Of a stretch of DNA of 64,000 bases, positions 45,780 to 57,929 are shown one piece after another. Positions within the stretch are counted from its first letter, which is position 1. Every line of letters starts with the position of its first letter. This stretch comes from Macrolepiota albuminosa (lineage: Eukaryota > Basidiomycota > Agaricomycetes > Agaricales > Agaricaceae). Below the pieces are notes generated by a model. It was not told the origin of the DNA. It ran no database searches and worked only from the letters and a program-made list of their open reading frames with translations. The stretch lies in assembly GCA_027475525.1 (NCBI GenBank), contig JAMWFC010000027.1, positions 1,343 through 65,342 on the forward strand, given 5' to 3'. Both the position numbers and the translations under genes were made by a program.

Positions 45780-46560
45780 AGTAGTTCCTCCAGAGTACCA
45801 TGAATTTGCTAATGTGTTCTCCAAAGGAGACACCAAAGAGATTCCCCCTTACTGCCTCTATGACCATACAATCAACCTTGAGGAAGGGACCTCCCCACCC
45901 TTCAGCAAAGTATACAACATGTCAGAAGTCAAACTCTGCACCTTCAAGGACTACCTTGATGAAATGCTCAGGAAAGGGTTTATCCACCTTTCAGCCTCTG
46001 CTGCCAGAGCTCCAGTTCTATTTGCAAAGAAGAAGAATAGCTTGCTCTGACTTTGCATTGACTACTGAGGACTCAATAAGATCACCAAGAAGAACTGATA
46101 CCTGCTCCCACTCATTGGTGACCTGGTCAACCAACTCCACAGTGCCAAGGTCTACACAAAGATTGACCTCCACTCCAGTTACAATAATGTCCATATTGCT
46201 CTGGGACATGAGTGGAAAACCACATTCCATATGTGGTATAGTCTGTTCAAGTATCTTGTAATGCCTTTCAGAATGACTAACTCCCCTGCTATATTCCAAT
46301 ACTTCATGAATGACATCTTCAACAACATGAGCAATTTCTTTGTCATCATCTACCTGAACAACATCCTCATTTGCTCTGACTCAAAAAAAGATCACCAGAA
46401 GCATGTCTGGAAAGTTCTTGAACACCTCTGGGAGCATAATCTCTATGCCAAGCCTAAGAAGTGCTCATTCCACACTGAGGAGGTTGAGTACCCTCAGCAT
46501 CATAGTATCTCCAAATGGCATTTGCATGGACTCCCACAAAGACAAGGCCATTGTTAACTG
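45780..46560 (+). pseudogene. D' reverse transcriptase
   Basis: YCLYDHTINLEEGTSPPFS, KKNSLL-stop-LCIDY-stop-GLN, KVYTKIDLHSSYNNVHIALG, YLVMPFRMTNSPAIFQYFMN and YLNN (46351-46362) in the place of the catalytic YLDD. Loss of both Asp residues makes it inactive. Confidence 0.85.
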
Positions 46561-47065
46561 GCTGCAATCCTAGAATGTCAAGGAAGTACAGTATTTTCTG
46601 GGTTTTGCTAACTTCTACCAAAGATTTATAGACAACTACTTCAGTATTACAAAACTCCTCAACCAGCTTACATGCAAGAATGTTGCATGGAACTGGGACA
46701 GTAAGTGCCAGAGTGTCTTTAATTTGCTCAAGGAGGCTTTCACAGCTGCCTCCATACTCCAGCACTATGACCCTGCTCTCCTGATCATCCTGGAATGTGA
46801 TGCCTTCAACTATGCTATTGCCAGAATCCCCTCACAGATGGGACCTGACAGCAAGGAACTCCAGCCAGTCACCTTCTACACCTGATCCATAATTGATGCT
46901 GAACTCAACTATGACATCTATGACAAGGAACTCCTTGCCATCATCAAAGCCTTCAAATAGTGGCAAGCCTACCTCAAAGGGGCCCAGCACCAGATTCAGG
47001 TCTACTCAGATCACAACAACCTCCAGTACTTTACCACAATCAAGCAGCTCAGTCAGTGTCAGGCC
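46561..47065 (+). pseudogene. D' RNase H (interrupted)
   Basis: FLGFANFYQRFIDNYFS-like connection, then RNase H with YDKELLAIIKAFK and HNNLQYFTTIKQLSQCQA. The frame breaks at 47066 where LTR F begins. After LTR F it resumes only near DVLTQQPDVYSKK, so about 25 residues of RNase H are missing. Confidence 0.75.
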
Positions 47066-47678
47066 TGTTATGACCAACACCCAGCACCAACCCTCCCACA
47101 TGTTTGGACCACTCAGCACCCCAGCATCTGTCCTACCACCCAAACTGCAACCGTTACCAGCGCCCAATGCCCTATCATTCAACCCCAATCACCACCAGTG
47201 CCCAATGCCACCCCTGATCAGTCCAGAAGGTGCTACACCCATGTCTGGACTATACACTGCATAGGACTAGCCACATGGAACATAGCCCTGGACCTCACCC
47301 AGTCAACCTGGAGCTTACTCAGTACAGGTATTTAACTTATAGCTAGTAACTCATAAAACCAGTCTTGATATTGCTATAACTTCTGCCTCTATACTCCTTT
47401 GCTTATCTCATATTACTTGCCCAATCTATTTTCTTACTCTCTCAAGTCTCTCAGTCCACTAAGTCTCACTTTGATCTTCTGTCTCCCAGTCTCAGTCTTA
47501 GTCTCTTTCCCTGATCACTTCCCTGATTATTTCTTTGCCTGAACTGGCTCTGTCCTCTTACTCACTATATTCCAGACTTAGCCCAGGATCTATGCCTATG
47601 AACTCTGGCACCCTGTGTACTCCCTGGAGCACTCTCATGCCTCACTCAAAACTCCATAACTTGCCCCTCCCTTACCCA
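47066..47678 (+). mobile_element. LTR F nested in D' RNase H
   Basis: Begins TGTTATGACC and probably ends CTTACCCA, about 613 bp. It is similar in composition to LTR E (pyrimidine-rich, CTCTCAAGTCTCTCAGT stretch near the end; CTTGATATT core). No target duplication is seen (AGGCC left, GAGAT right), which fits a deletion at its right border. End point approximate. Confidence 0.55.
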
Positions 47679-47689
47679 GAGATACTCCA

Positions 47690-48860
47690 TAGATGTGCTC
47701 ACCCAACAACCTGATGTCTACTCCAAGAAGTCATTCGAGACGGAGCACAATGTATTCAATCATTGTGTAATAATCCCTCCCAAACATCTGAATGCCATAC
47801 TGATCCTAAATGATGAAGGAATCTTGAGCCAGATCTGCCATGCCCCCCACAACAAGTACTTCACTGATTATAACTCCTTCAACCCCCTCAACAGAATTGA
47901 CCTGGACCCTGCCTTCTCCCTGTCCTCCGATGAAAAGCTCCTCCTCTGAAATGGCCACATCTATGTCCTGGATCACATCTGACTTTGATACATTGTCCTT
48001 TGCCAACACTATGACCACAAGCTCTGGGAACACTCCAAAATATGTAAAACCCTTCAGCTTGTCTCCTAAACTTACTTCTGGCCAGGATTGAAGAAGAATG
48101 TGACCTGCTACATTTGATCATGCAAACCCTGCCTCTGGGCCACAGTCCCCCAACACTGGCCCTATGGACTGCTGAAACCCTTGCTGGTCGGACAATGCCC
48201 CTGGTTCTCCATATTCATGGATCACATTATCGAACTCCCAGAATCAGAAGGGTTTGATGCCATTCTCATTGTTGTGTGTAGGCTGATCAAGCAGTACATC
48301 TTCCTACCCTGTTACACCATGGACACCACTCCAGACTTTGTCTGACTGTTCCTCGAGCATGTCTTCGCCAAGCATAAACTCCCAGATGACATAGTCTCCA
48401 ACTGTGGCCTGCTTTTTGTGTCCAAGTTTTGGACCTTCCTGTGTAAGGCCCTTAAAGTAAAAACTAATCTTTCTACCATCTACCACCCAGAGACTGACAG
48501 CCAAACCAAAAGAGTCAACCAATCTCTTGAACAGTATCTCTGGCTATATGTCAATTACCTGCAGGACAACTGGCGCACTGAGCTCCTCCTAGCCAAATTC
48601 ACCTACAACAACATGCTGCACTCTGCTACCAGGGTATTGCCCTTCTTCACCAACAAAGGATACCACCTTTGGCTGACCCTCTCACTCTGGGACATCCCAT
48701 CACACACCACCCACAAAGTTACCCAGGATCTCCTGTCTCTTCATGAGTTCCTCCAGGAAGAGATCAATGTCGTGAACCAGGCCTATGTGAAACATGCTAA
48801 CCAAAAGTGGAAGGACACTCTGGACTGGGCCCTCAGGACAAAGGTATGGTTAGATTGATG
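47690..48860 (+). pseudogene. D' integrase
   Basis: An HHCC-finger remnant (ILSQICHAPHNKYFTDYNSF...; then CYI-stop-SCKPCLW) is followed by the DDE core: FSIFMDHIIELPESEGFDAI, DDIVSNCGLLFVSKFWTFL and TIYHPETDSQTKRVNQSLEQ. Several stops. Closest in type to Tf1/sushi-like chromovirus integrases. Confidence 0.8.
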
Positions 48861-48899
48861 CCACCTCCACACTTTTTGGCCCTTCCTGAAACTTGATCA

Positions 48900-49315
48900 C
48901 AAGCACCTCAGCCTATTTAAGATCTTGAAGAAGGTCTCATCCCATGCCTACAAGATTGAACTTCTTCCAGGGCTCAAAGGTCTGCACCTGGTCTTCCATG
49001 TCTGTCTTCTGGAACAACACCCCCCAGATCCCTCAAACAATGCCCTGAACTCCCTCCCCCAATCAATGTCAAGAACAAATACCACTATAAGGTTGAAGAC
49101 ATCCTTGACTCCCAGGACATTTGTGGATGACCCCACTTCCTTGTATGATAGAAGGGGTACGGCCTGGAAGATGACACTTGAGAACTGTGCCACAACCTTA
49201 AAGGAGCTCTTGACAAACTCTAGGATTTTGAGCAGCAGCATCTGGAAAATGCTTTCCCCAAGCACAGGACACACAGATGGCAGTAGTGGATGTAACCCCT
49301 ACCTCTGGACTTAAT
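48900..49315 (+). pseudogene. D' integrase C-terminus and chromodomain
   Basis: KKVSSHAYKIELLPGLKGLH and VFHVCLLEQHPPDP lead into a chromodomain in an adjacent frame near 49.07-49.21 kb: KYHYKVEDILDSQD, then LV-stop-WKGYGLEDDT-stop-EL. Both stops replace codons usually reading Lys or Trp. A chromodomain marks the element as a chromovirus; such domains steer integration to heterochromatin. Confidence 0.75.
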
Positions 49316-50561
49316 AGGGATTCAACTCCCACATATATTTCTTGTTTTTCCTATTTTCATATTTTACCCTTTCTAATACTCCTAAGTTCCAGGAGTTGTC
49401 TTCTCCATGATAGAAGCCCAAGGAAGTCTGGGCTAGAGGCACATTTTTAGTCTATGGTTTGGTTTCTTTACACCTACATATTTGACCTCCTGGTCTTGAA
49501 GGGGCAAGTATGTATATTTTTAGCTATAATTACAGTACTCTACAATGCAGGTCAAAATGAAAAACAAGAAAATCAGCTAGTGGGGGGTCTCTGGACCCCC
49601 CTCTTCCTCCCCACCTTCCCAGGTTCTGCCAGCCACTCCTGTCAGGCCTCTTCAGCCAGTTGGTCTCAGAAGGGAAGCTGCTCCCACTTGTCCAGAACTC
49701 GTTCAAACCACATCCTCAGAGCTGGAACGTTCCTCTGCTGGTGCACTGCCACTACCCTCCTCAACAGGTCCAAGCCCTGCTCTACCCCAGGAGTCATCAA
49801 CTCAGGCCACTGCCCCTCCTGCAACAACATGAGCACTGCAGCCACCCTATTCAAGAGCAACTGGTGCTCTTCAGCCCAGCCTGGAAATGTTAGTATAAGT
49901 ACACCCAGAGGATGGGAGCACTCATTCAGAGAGGCCATGCATGTGACCACGATGTCCTGCAGCAGAGCCTCTAGGAGCCTCTGGCTTGGAGGAGCCTGCT
50001 CCAGACATTCCATTTCTTGCTCCAGTTGGGCCCACAGAGTGTCCCACTCAGCCTCCACCTCCTTCTGAGCAATTCACACCATCTTCAGATCCTGGAGCTC
50101 TGCCTCTCAATTCTTCTCTGCCACCTCTGGGCCACCACCTCCTGCCTTGCCTCCTCCTCACTCCATACCAGGGACGTTTGAACCCTCCAGAAGTGCCCTG
50201 CTGTCACCTGGTGTTGATCCGTGAGTTCTCTTTTTTTTTGCTCAGCCCAGTCTAAGCACTCCTGCAGAGCCTCTACATTGATGCCCAGCAGTCATCTCAA
50301 CAAGGGGAAGAACACCACCAGGGACAGGCACAGGGGAAAGGCCAGAGATGGGGTTTCCAGGGGCAGGCATGCCCTCTTCAAAGGCCCAGAAGAAGGGCTA
50401 TGCAATGCCCACCACTTCCTCTTGTCAGGGTGCCCCCTGCAACTCTTCCTACTTATTCTGGCCTGAGTCACTCAGTGCATGACCAGGACCACAGGCCAGC
50501 CCTGACTCCCCACCCTGAAAGCCCCCCCCCTTGAATCCCCTCCCAACACCATAGGTGCTGG
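49316..50561 (-). pseudogene. D' 3' region with antisense ORF
   Basis: On the minus strand, an open frame of 130 codons (50058-49666) begins EAEWDTLWAQLEQEMECLEQ, helical and coiled-coil-like, and continues upstream through a TGA to about 50.2 kb (AELQDLKMV-stop-IAQKEVE). Its position between integrase and the 3' LTR and its opposite strand parallel the intact antisense gene of element C. The sequence itself is not clearly alike. The rest of the stretch shows nothing. Confidence 0.45.
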
Positions 50562-51630
50562 TGATAGGCTTCTACTCAGACTGAGCACATCAAGATACAT
50601 TATAGGTTGGCTGACACTTGACATACAGGAGACTTTAGCAACCAGATTGGATATAAAACAGCTCTGGCTTGGGTGCTTTATTGCAGGTCTTACCCATTTA
50701 CCTTAATCACTATTTATCAGCTCTTCAGCACCCTCTATTCACCAACTTCAAGAAATTGGGAGGTTTGGGATGTATAGTACTAACATGATGGTGGGAGGTG
50801 GACTCTGACCAAAACCTGATCACTTCCAGAAGGGGTCAGCATTAGGTGCTGCCATTTGTCCAGGCACCTCAATCAGAAGTCTAAAAGAATCAATGATGGT
50901 GGCACAGAATATACTTAAACCCGACATCTGGACCTGTCAGGAATTGATACAATGAGTAGTGCTGACATTAGTGCTCACAACGTCTGTTGAGGATTTTCCA
51001 ACCATACTCCAGAGCAGCCTGGCCAATTGAAACTATATTAAGAGTGAGCAGACCCATATAATTCTAAGTCAATTTAGAGTCGCTGTTGGTTGCTGTGGGT
51101 TATAATGCCATTGATCACTGTCATCCATGTGCTGCGAGTCACTGTTGACAGGTCACCATTAGAGAGAACTATGAGGAGAGGTGCTAAGAGGTAGCACCAT
51201 AAATGGACTTATGTTGGAAAATACAGTAGCACATAATATATAAGATAGCTACTTCACATGTACATAACAACAAATTGTAATCCTTGAGCACCCAAGTTAC
51301 ACTTAGCATTCAAATTGTGCTAGCTCTGCCTGACTTCATCTCTAAGTTGGGTGCTGGCTTTGTCTATCTCATCTATGTTGTTTACAGTGCCACCTACAGG
51401 CACATTTTGCTGTGCTATTCATCTTCTTTTCTATATCCTTGCCTAAACTATGGTGCTCACAGTTTGTTAGGTAGCATCCAAGGCGCTATTATCTAGCGCA
51501 TTGTTTTATCACATTTGCTTGAGCACACTGAGACCCTGTCAGGACTCCTTACAACTATGCATGCCAGGCACTGGAGATGGCATTGTACAGCACATACATC
51601 CAGTGCACCCAACCACAGTTGGTGTCATCA
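50562..51630 (+). mobile_element. LTR C3 (left LTR of deleted C-type element)
   Basis: 1069 bp, TGATAGGC...GTCATCA, homologous end to end with LTR C2 but heavily CpG-depleted. Among the few CpGs left are those in GGCGCTATTATCTAGCGC near 51481. Confidence 0.85.
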
Positions 51631-52423
51631 TTGGGATCTCCATGGCTGGCACATCTAGCAACTCCCCCTCTGGTTCTACAACCCAGTCCTGCTCCTCCAC
51701 CTCCATCCTCTGGGTCACTCCCTCCAGCGGCCACCCCTGCTCATGCAACATGCAACGTGCTCTCTATAAGGTGGAGATGGACACTACTCATGGTTGAGAT
51801 GGCACATTTTGCAGATGAATGAGTCCCTACAAGACAAGGGACCCAGAGCCTCAAAAAGGCATGGTGCCACCCAGTATGTGTGGTGCACACACTGGCTGAT
51901 GTCAGCAATGCTCCAGAGGTATGAGATCACTTACCAGGCCATTACTGACACACCACTCATGGGTGGGCAGCCTTCAGGGCCTCTCCAGAGCCTGCTTGAA
52001 CATCTCCTGTGCCATGCCTGCCTAGGAAATGCATGGGACCACTGAGATAGTTCCTGGGGCCATCTCAGATTGACAGAAGCAGGGGGCAGTAAGGTGAGGC
52101 CAGGCATGGGACAAGGACAAGGAGGATGAACAGTCATCTGTGCAAGAGTAGGCACAGGACCCACCTTGAGGATGGACTCAGAGGCTGGCCTGGGAAGGCT
52201 GCTTGGGCCTGCCTTGGGAACAAGCTCTGGGAGACAACTAGGGCCTACCCAGGAGTATTGTGTTGTTCTGAAAAAAGAAAGTCAATCATGCCAAGCAAAA
52301 CAGCATGGATACACTTATGTTGTTGGGCAAGCGCCACCATGCACTCACAGTTGAGCCACCACTGATACCTCATATTCAGAGCTTCTCAAATGATCAAAGG
52401 GGCTTCATTGATTGGGGGGGCAT
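51631..52423 (+). mobile_element. internal remnant of the deleted C-type element
   Basis: 793 bp between two C-type LTRs, beginning TTGGGATCTCC (possible primer site TGGGATC) and ending in a G-run (TTGGGGGGGCAT) that serves as polypurine tract. No recognisable gag or pol; a large internal deletion, or a non-autonomous derivative of the C family. Confidence 0.6.
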
Positions 52424-53446
52424 TGATAGGCTTCTTTGGGCTGAGTGCATCAAGAGACATTATGGACTTACCGACATTCAACATACTGAAGACTTTAGTG
52501 ATCTTCTAGGACTCAGGATATCTCTAACTTTGGTGCCCCATTGCAAGCTTTACTTATCAGCCTCATCCAACATTTTCCAGTCCTTCAGTACACACTATCT
52601 GTTGACTTCAAGGATTTAGGAGGCTTAGAACCCATAGCGCTAGCATGACAGTGAAGAGGTAACTCTGACTAAACTCTGATCACTTCCAGAAGGGGTTAGC
52701 ATTAGGTGCTGCCATTTGATGAGGCACCTCAATCAGAAGTCTAAAGAATCAATGATGACAGCACAGGATATACTCAAGCCTGACATTTTGACTTATCAGA
52801 AATTGATACAATGTTTAGCGCTGACATTAGCACTCATGGTATCTGTCAAGGATTTTCTGACCATATCTCAGAGTGGCCTGGCCAATCAGGATTTATATTA
52901 AAAGTGAGCAGACTCATACAATTCTAAGTCAATTAGAGTTGCTGCATCCAATGGGCTATAATACTGTTGGTTGCTGTTGACAGGTCACCATTAGCTGGGA
53001 CTGAGAAGAGGCACTAATTGGTAGCACCGTGAATGGACTTATTTTGGAAATGCAGTAGCATATAGTATAAAAGATAGCTACTACACATGTATATAACAAT
53101 GAATCATAACTCTTTGAGCACCTAAGTTACACCCAGCATTCAAATCGTGCTAGCTTGTCCTAACTGTGTCACTAAGTTGGGTGCTAGCTTCATCTTTATT
53201 GTCTTTATTGTCTACGGTGCCACCTATGGGCACATTATGTTGTGCTACTCTTTCTCTTCTCAATATCTTTGCCTGAGCCATGTTGCTTACAACTTGCTAG
53301 GTTGCATCAGAGGCATGTCAAATAATTACATCTGCTCAAGCACACCAGGACTTTGTCAGGACTCCTCACAACTATGCACACCAGGCGCTGGAGATGGCAT
53401 TGTACTGTGTAACGTCCAGTGCACCCAACCACAGTTGGCATCATCA
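52424..53446 (+). mobile_element. LTR C4 (right LTR of deleted C-type element)
   Basis: 1023 bp, TGATAGGC...GCATCATCA, CpG-depleted, yet it keeps AGCGCT at 52633-52642 and 52816-52822. No clear target duplication around the C3-C4 pair (GCTGG left, GCATC right). Confidence 0.8.
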
Positions 53447-53609
53447 GCATCAGGAAATGGGACAGCATATGCAACATGGTTGAGTTTGATGGTAAAATTT
53501 TTTTTTGCTATGTGTCAGGAGGTAGGACTCCAGCTTCCATGCTTAGACTCCTGGCTCAGGCCACCAACAACACGCACCTCAGAGGGTCTCAGCACTGAGA
53601 GAGGGGTGA
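53447..53609 (+). other. D' internal end and polypurine tract
   Basis: Remaining D' internal sequence. It ends GAGAGAGGGGTGA directly before TGTCATGACC, the expected polypurine tract of a plus-strand element. Confidence 0.65.
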
Positions 53610-54354
53610 TGTCATGACCCCCCCCATCTGGAACCACCCTGGGACACTCCTGGAACCTCATCTAGGACTCCCCTGCTAATCCCACAACACAACTCCCACT
53701 ATCATGGCCACTGAAACTGCCATCACACACATCAACCCCCACCATCATGCATGCCTCCTGACATCCCCACATCACAGACCCCAGAACCACTCGATCACGG
53801 CAATCACTCCAGCGATCATGCATCATGCATCATGACCTCCCCTCCATGCCAATTGATCATGCACCCCACATGCATGATTCCTGATATACAATCCCCTCCA
53901 TCCACTGCCACCCATTAACTCCCAGAACTGCCCCAGACATCCTGGAACCCCTCAGGAACCCAGAGTAGCTACCCTTGTAGTACTCTAGTCTTGATATTAC
54001 ACTGATTTGTTTGCATGCTCTTTGATTTTGACTGGTATGTGCTGATTGGCATGCTTTGACTGGCACACTTTGACTTATATGCCAGCTCTTGAGATTGGTA
54101 CACACTTCATGGCTTAAAATTTATTAACCCCAGTCTCATCTTAGAACCCCTGGTTCTCAACTCGACCTTAACCCCACCACCCTTCCGACTTCTCCTGATC
54201 CCTGGACTAAGTGCCTTACTCCAGGAATCCCTTGTTCACATCTTGAACCCCAGAGCACGGTCCAGAGTTCCAGACACCTGAGTACACATAGATCAAGTCT
54301 GCCTCATAAGGGTGTTGCTTTTCCAGAAAGCCCCTGACTCAGTAGAACCTGACA
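53610..54354 (+). mobile_element. 3' LTR of D'
   Basis: 745 bp, TGTCATGACC...ACCTGACA. Followed by CACCA (54355-54359), matching 41051-41055. It holds an additional segment (about 53865-53965) absent from the left LTR. Confidence 0.88.
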
Positions 54355-54359
54355 CACCA

Positions 54360-56000
54360 CTAAAAACAGCATGATAATTCCAGATGTTGATTCTGATGAT
54401 GAAGAGGATGAAGAAACAGGACCTTCTGATTTTCAAATTAGATCTGCTCCAACTTTTGCATCACCTCCTCCATTCTCATCTAAAACACATAGTTCATAGA
54501 ATTCTTTTTACATCAATCATCCAGACAAACATCTCAGTCTGTGCACCTGACACAACACTTGAACGTTCTGCATCTCATATTACAAAGAGTTTCTGGAATT
54601 ACACCTGGAAAGAATCTTTTGGCCTTGTTTTTGATAAGTGGGCACCAGAGGCATTTAATGATCAATCTGATAATATTTCACAAAAAGTTGATTTTTGGTT
54701 TTATAGTATATAGTACATTGCTGATTATTTTTCAGCAGTGCCACCAGACCCACACTTCTTATAGTATTGACTTGCTGCTTCAAGGATTGAGTAATGATGG
54801 ATGGATGCATCATTCCCAATGAATCAAGACCATCTTCCATTTTCTTCTTAATAACTCTCAGTAACTTTAATAATGCTTGGAATACCTATTGCCAAGTCTT
54901 GTAAAACAAGGGATTCTGGTGAAAATTCTTATATTCACTCTTTAATCAATACTCAATACAAGCTCTAGACATGTGAATAGAACACTAAGAAGGTTTACAA
55001 GCTTCTATGAGGTCTGAATCCTGTCAAGTATAGGCATACTCCAGAAAAAATGCATCTACAGCTAGCTCTTATTTTGAGCAAAACTCAATCTGTTCAAAAA
55101 GAGAATACTAGGGTGAAACATAAAGCCTTCCAACAACTATTTCTTATGTCTTTGCCTTTCAAATTGAAATCTGGATACATTTCAAAAGCAGATAAAAATC
55201 CCTCATCTGAAATGGATATTGATGAAACAAACACCTCATTGACTGCTAAAAATTGCCAAAAGTGTAAAAATCTACCTGAAGCAGATCAGTGTGTGATGAT
55301 TATGCTTGTGAAAGAAAGAAAGGACTATATAAAACTGAAGGGACATGTCTTGACTTGTGCTCCTCTTGATGATTGCTTGCCTTCTTTTGTATGTATAGTA
55401 TCTCATCTACTTCAAGCATGCTGAAATTTTATTAGACTGAGAAAAAAATTACCTCTAATCACAAATATTATTCATCTGATGAACTTGGTCCCAGAAAGAT
55501 TGCACACCGCCCAGCTGTGTATTTGTGATGCAAAAAGGATGTTGTGATTCTTTTAAATGCAGACAATCTCTCTGAATTTTTTCATGTAGTGAACTTTTTG
55601 CACATCAGATAACTCCACAGCAACTAATTTTAGTCAGCAGCTTAGCAAATAAACTGGTATCCAGTATGAGTTCCTTCAGAAACTTTGTCAAAATCTTTAC
55701 TTTTTGTCTTTCTCTCCCTGCTTTCAAACTGAATGCTCTGTCTGTGTTCTGATTCTGTAACAATGCCCATTGAAATAGTTTCTGGTGACTTTGAGAGGTT
55801 TCTCTGCTATATGAATCGTGTTCTGATCTGATACTGATAAGCCAAATTCACTCATAGACTTATTTTATCTACTGGCTTCTTAAACATCTCCTGTAATGCA
55901 CATCCAGGTGATTGTATTAAGGCATCTCAAGCTACAAACATTGCGTATCAAGCAATCCTGAGTGGGCTGTGCCACATTCATGTGCTTTAATCTTCTGCAT
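54360..56000. other. AT-rich, CpG-poor relic DNA (right flank of D')
   Basis: Continues the DNA interrupted by D'. It opens with an acidic coding-like stretch (IIPDVDSDDEEDEETGPSDF, 54372 on) and holds a 124-codon plus-strand frame (55050-55424, with CQKCKNLPEADQCVMIMLVK) that matches nothing I know. Short runs of broken frames suggest one or more decayed genes. Normal CpG levels return from about 55.95 kb. Confidence 0.4.
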
Positions 56001-56405
56001 GGTTTCAAATTAAACGTACCGGATTTCAGGCCTCAAGAAAGTTGTTCAATATTCATCTCCTTATTTTATCATTTACGAACGCTGTTTGATACGCTCTTCG
56101 CAATAACAATCAAGGAATCGTATATTTAATTCCTGACAACACTCTCCTTCAAATACGGTAGCATTATACACGCAAAACTTGATACCATACCTTATATTCA
56201 GGGTTCACGACACTTGGTCTGCCGAAAATGAACCAGCATCCCAACTCGAGATTAGAAACCACATGATTATGCGGTGAGGTGTTCACAGCATTTTCATAAC
56301 GAACGAGTATCGCTCGTCAAAACCAAGTCCCGATTAAATAGTAATGGGAGGAAGACCTATACGATACATCATGGAAGCAGAACACAAAACCCACGGTGCC
56401 AGCCC
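56001..56405. other. intergenic host sequence
   Basis: CpG content is normal again. It lies 3' of the p24 gene, so it presumably includes that gene's 3' untranslated region. No other feature seen. Confidence 0.5.
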
Positions 56406-57226
56406 TCAGTCAATGAGGTATTTCCGCTTAAAGAAGGCACGAAGGTGGAAGACCTGCCATACACCCAAACCCGCGAGCGAGAGAAGTGAAAACCAGGCAA
56501 AGTTTTGTACGCGGATATTTGTGGAGACTGTGGACGACATGTTCTAGGAGCCAAGATAAAATACGGAAAGGCACGCACGATTGGTACTCGAGAATCTCGC
56601 TTCTCGGGCTTTGAGGTATTCCAACTCTTGAACGATCTCTTTCACGACACCTTCCAACTTTCGCATTTCCGTTTCGAGCCCGGAGAGTGATTCCTGGTTG
56701 GCAATGGCGCTAGTAAAATGAGATGAGAGTCAGGATTGTCGCGTGACAAAGCAGGCAGGCGTACTTGTAGTCGACAGCGTCAGCGCCAATATCCACGTCC
56801 AGCTCAATCACACGTGAGAGCTTCTGAGCTACATCATACGACACGTCTAGACAAGAATGAACACGATGATTACGTGGCGTCAATCCTAGAGTGCGTACCA
56901 CCCTCGATAGTATTCTTGAAACACACTCCAACTTCTCCCTCGCCATGCGTAGTAACGGCCAGTCTAGACTCGGACTTGATCCCCTTTTTGCTGAGGAACA
57001 CGTTCCTGCTCGGGCTTGAGTCCACGATTTCAACATCCACACGCTGGTTGTCTCCCGGTCCCACGTTCGCCGTCACAATAACTAGCGTGTTCGCATGTGC
57101 CGCATTCCAAATGCATTTCGGTGGCGGATATCGTTGTGCTTGAAGAAGAAATTTGATTGCATAGGTGGGGAGTGCAGAGAAGAGTAGTATTGAGAGGAGG
57201 AAGGTGGGTATTGACGAAAACTTCAT
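56406..57226 (-). CDS. ERV25: p24/emp24 family cargo receptor, Erv25-like
   Basis: Four exons (57226-56899, 56846-56765, 56709-56579, 56527-56406), introns 51-55 bp, 220 residues, the usual p24 length. Residues 1-23 form a signal peptide ending before IKFLLQA. The GOLD domain follows, with two cysteines (PPPKCIW and GVCFKN). Residues about 115-180 make a coiled coil (SLSGLETEMRKLEGVVKEI). A membrane span (FAWFSLLSLAGLGVWQVFHL) and a short cytosolic tail FFKRKYLID end the protein. The FF pair and basic tail are the COPII/COPI sorting signals of this family. It should cycle between ER and Golgi in p24 complexes that load GPI-anchored and other cargo. The delta-type (Erv25) assignment rests on overall wording. 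Confidence 0.88.
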
Positions 57227-57929
57227 ATTAAAACCGTGGTGCGAAGTTAGAATTCTATAGGTGATGGAATTATACGGGGTTAGCAGATATGCTCTGCGTT
57301 AAGAGACCTAGAGGCGTCAGTCGTGTCGAGTGGTGAACTCGTCTGAAATTCGGGGCTGTTCGTCCTGAAACGTGGGTGTCTGCTTCTGAAGCTGTCGGCT
57401 TGCGATCCAAACAAAGGCTGCTAAATCTTATCTTATCTTAACGTTCGAAATCTATCTCTATCAGGCTCAAACCTATACACCCTGAGGGAAGACCCACCCA
57501 TCCCGAGCTTTCCCACATGTACCGAAATCATGTCGCGTTATCATATCCTTTCTTTTCTCTTGGTCTCCAACTTCTGAGACCACATACGCGCGCTCTATCT
57601 CGCCAAAAAAGACAAGTCCTGACTAATAATCATCGTTTTCATCCATGCCCGATCTCCATCAGACTCAGATTTTATATTCCAATCTCCTTTTAGTACATAC
57701 GTCAAGATACTTACGCTTAATTTCTTAACTTGGATAGATGGTGAAGTTTCAGAGGTCGCAGAAGAAGCTTCTTTTGATTTGCCCCGACTTCATCTACTTA
57801 TTTGAACTGAAGAACCAGCTTCGGAGGACGGTCCGGATGTAACTGAATTTTTGGTGAGCAACACGGCCCGGAAGCTTTCAAAGGTTTCTCAAGCCCTAAG
57901 GACATGTATTGCATCCAGTTGGAGCCTTG
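57227..57929. promoter_or_regulatory. divergent intergenic region between ERV25-like and dehydratase genes
   Basis: 703 bp between two start codons, so it holds both promoters. It contains tandem TTATCTTATCTTA (57427-57440, GATA-type sites on the minus strand). No coding signal was found. Confidence 0.45.

Larger units (their letters stand above)
41056..54354 (+). mobile_element. element D': old Ty3/Gypsy chromovirus with nested insertions
   Basis: LTRs 41056-41692 and 53610-54354, flanked by CACCA duplications. The internal order is gag, two protease-like domains, RT, RNase H, integrase, chromodomain, then an antisense ORF region. LTR F is nested in RNase H (47066) and a deleted C-type element in the 3' part (50562-53446). 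CpG dinucleotides are rare throughout, and catalytic residues are lost (YLDD reads YLNN), so it is long dead. It is the old relative of element D. Confidence 0.88.

Noticed and set aside
55050..55424. 124-codon plus frame with a CQKC motif as a real gene
   Set aside because: It has no recognised domain or splice partners and lies in CpG-starved relic DNA with broken frames on both sides.
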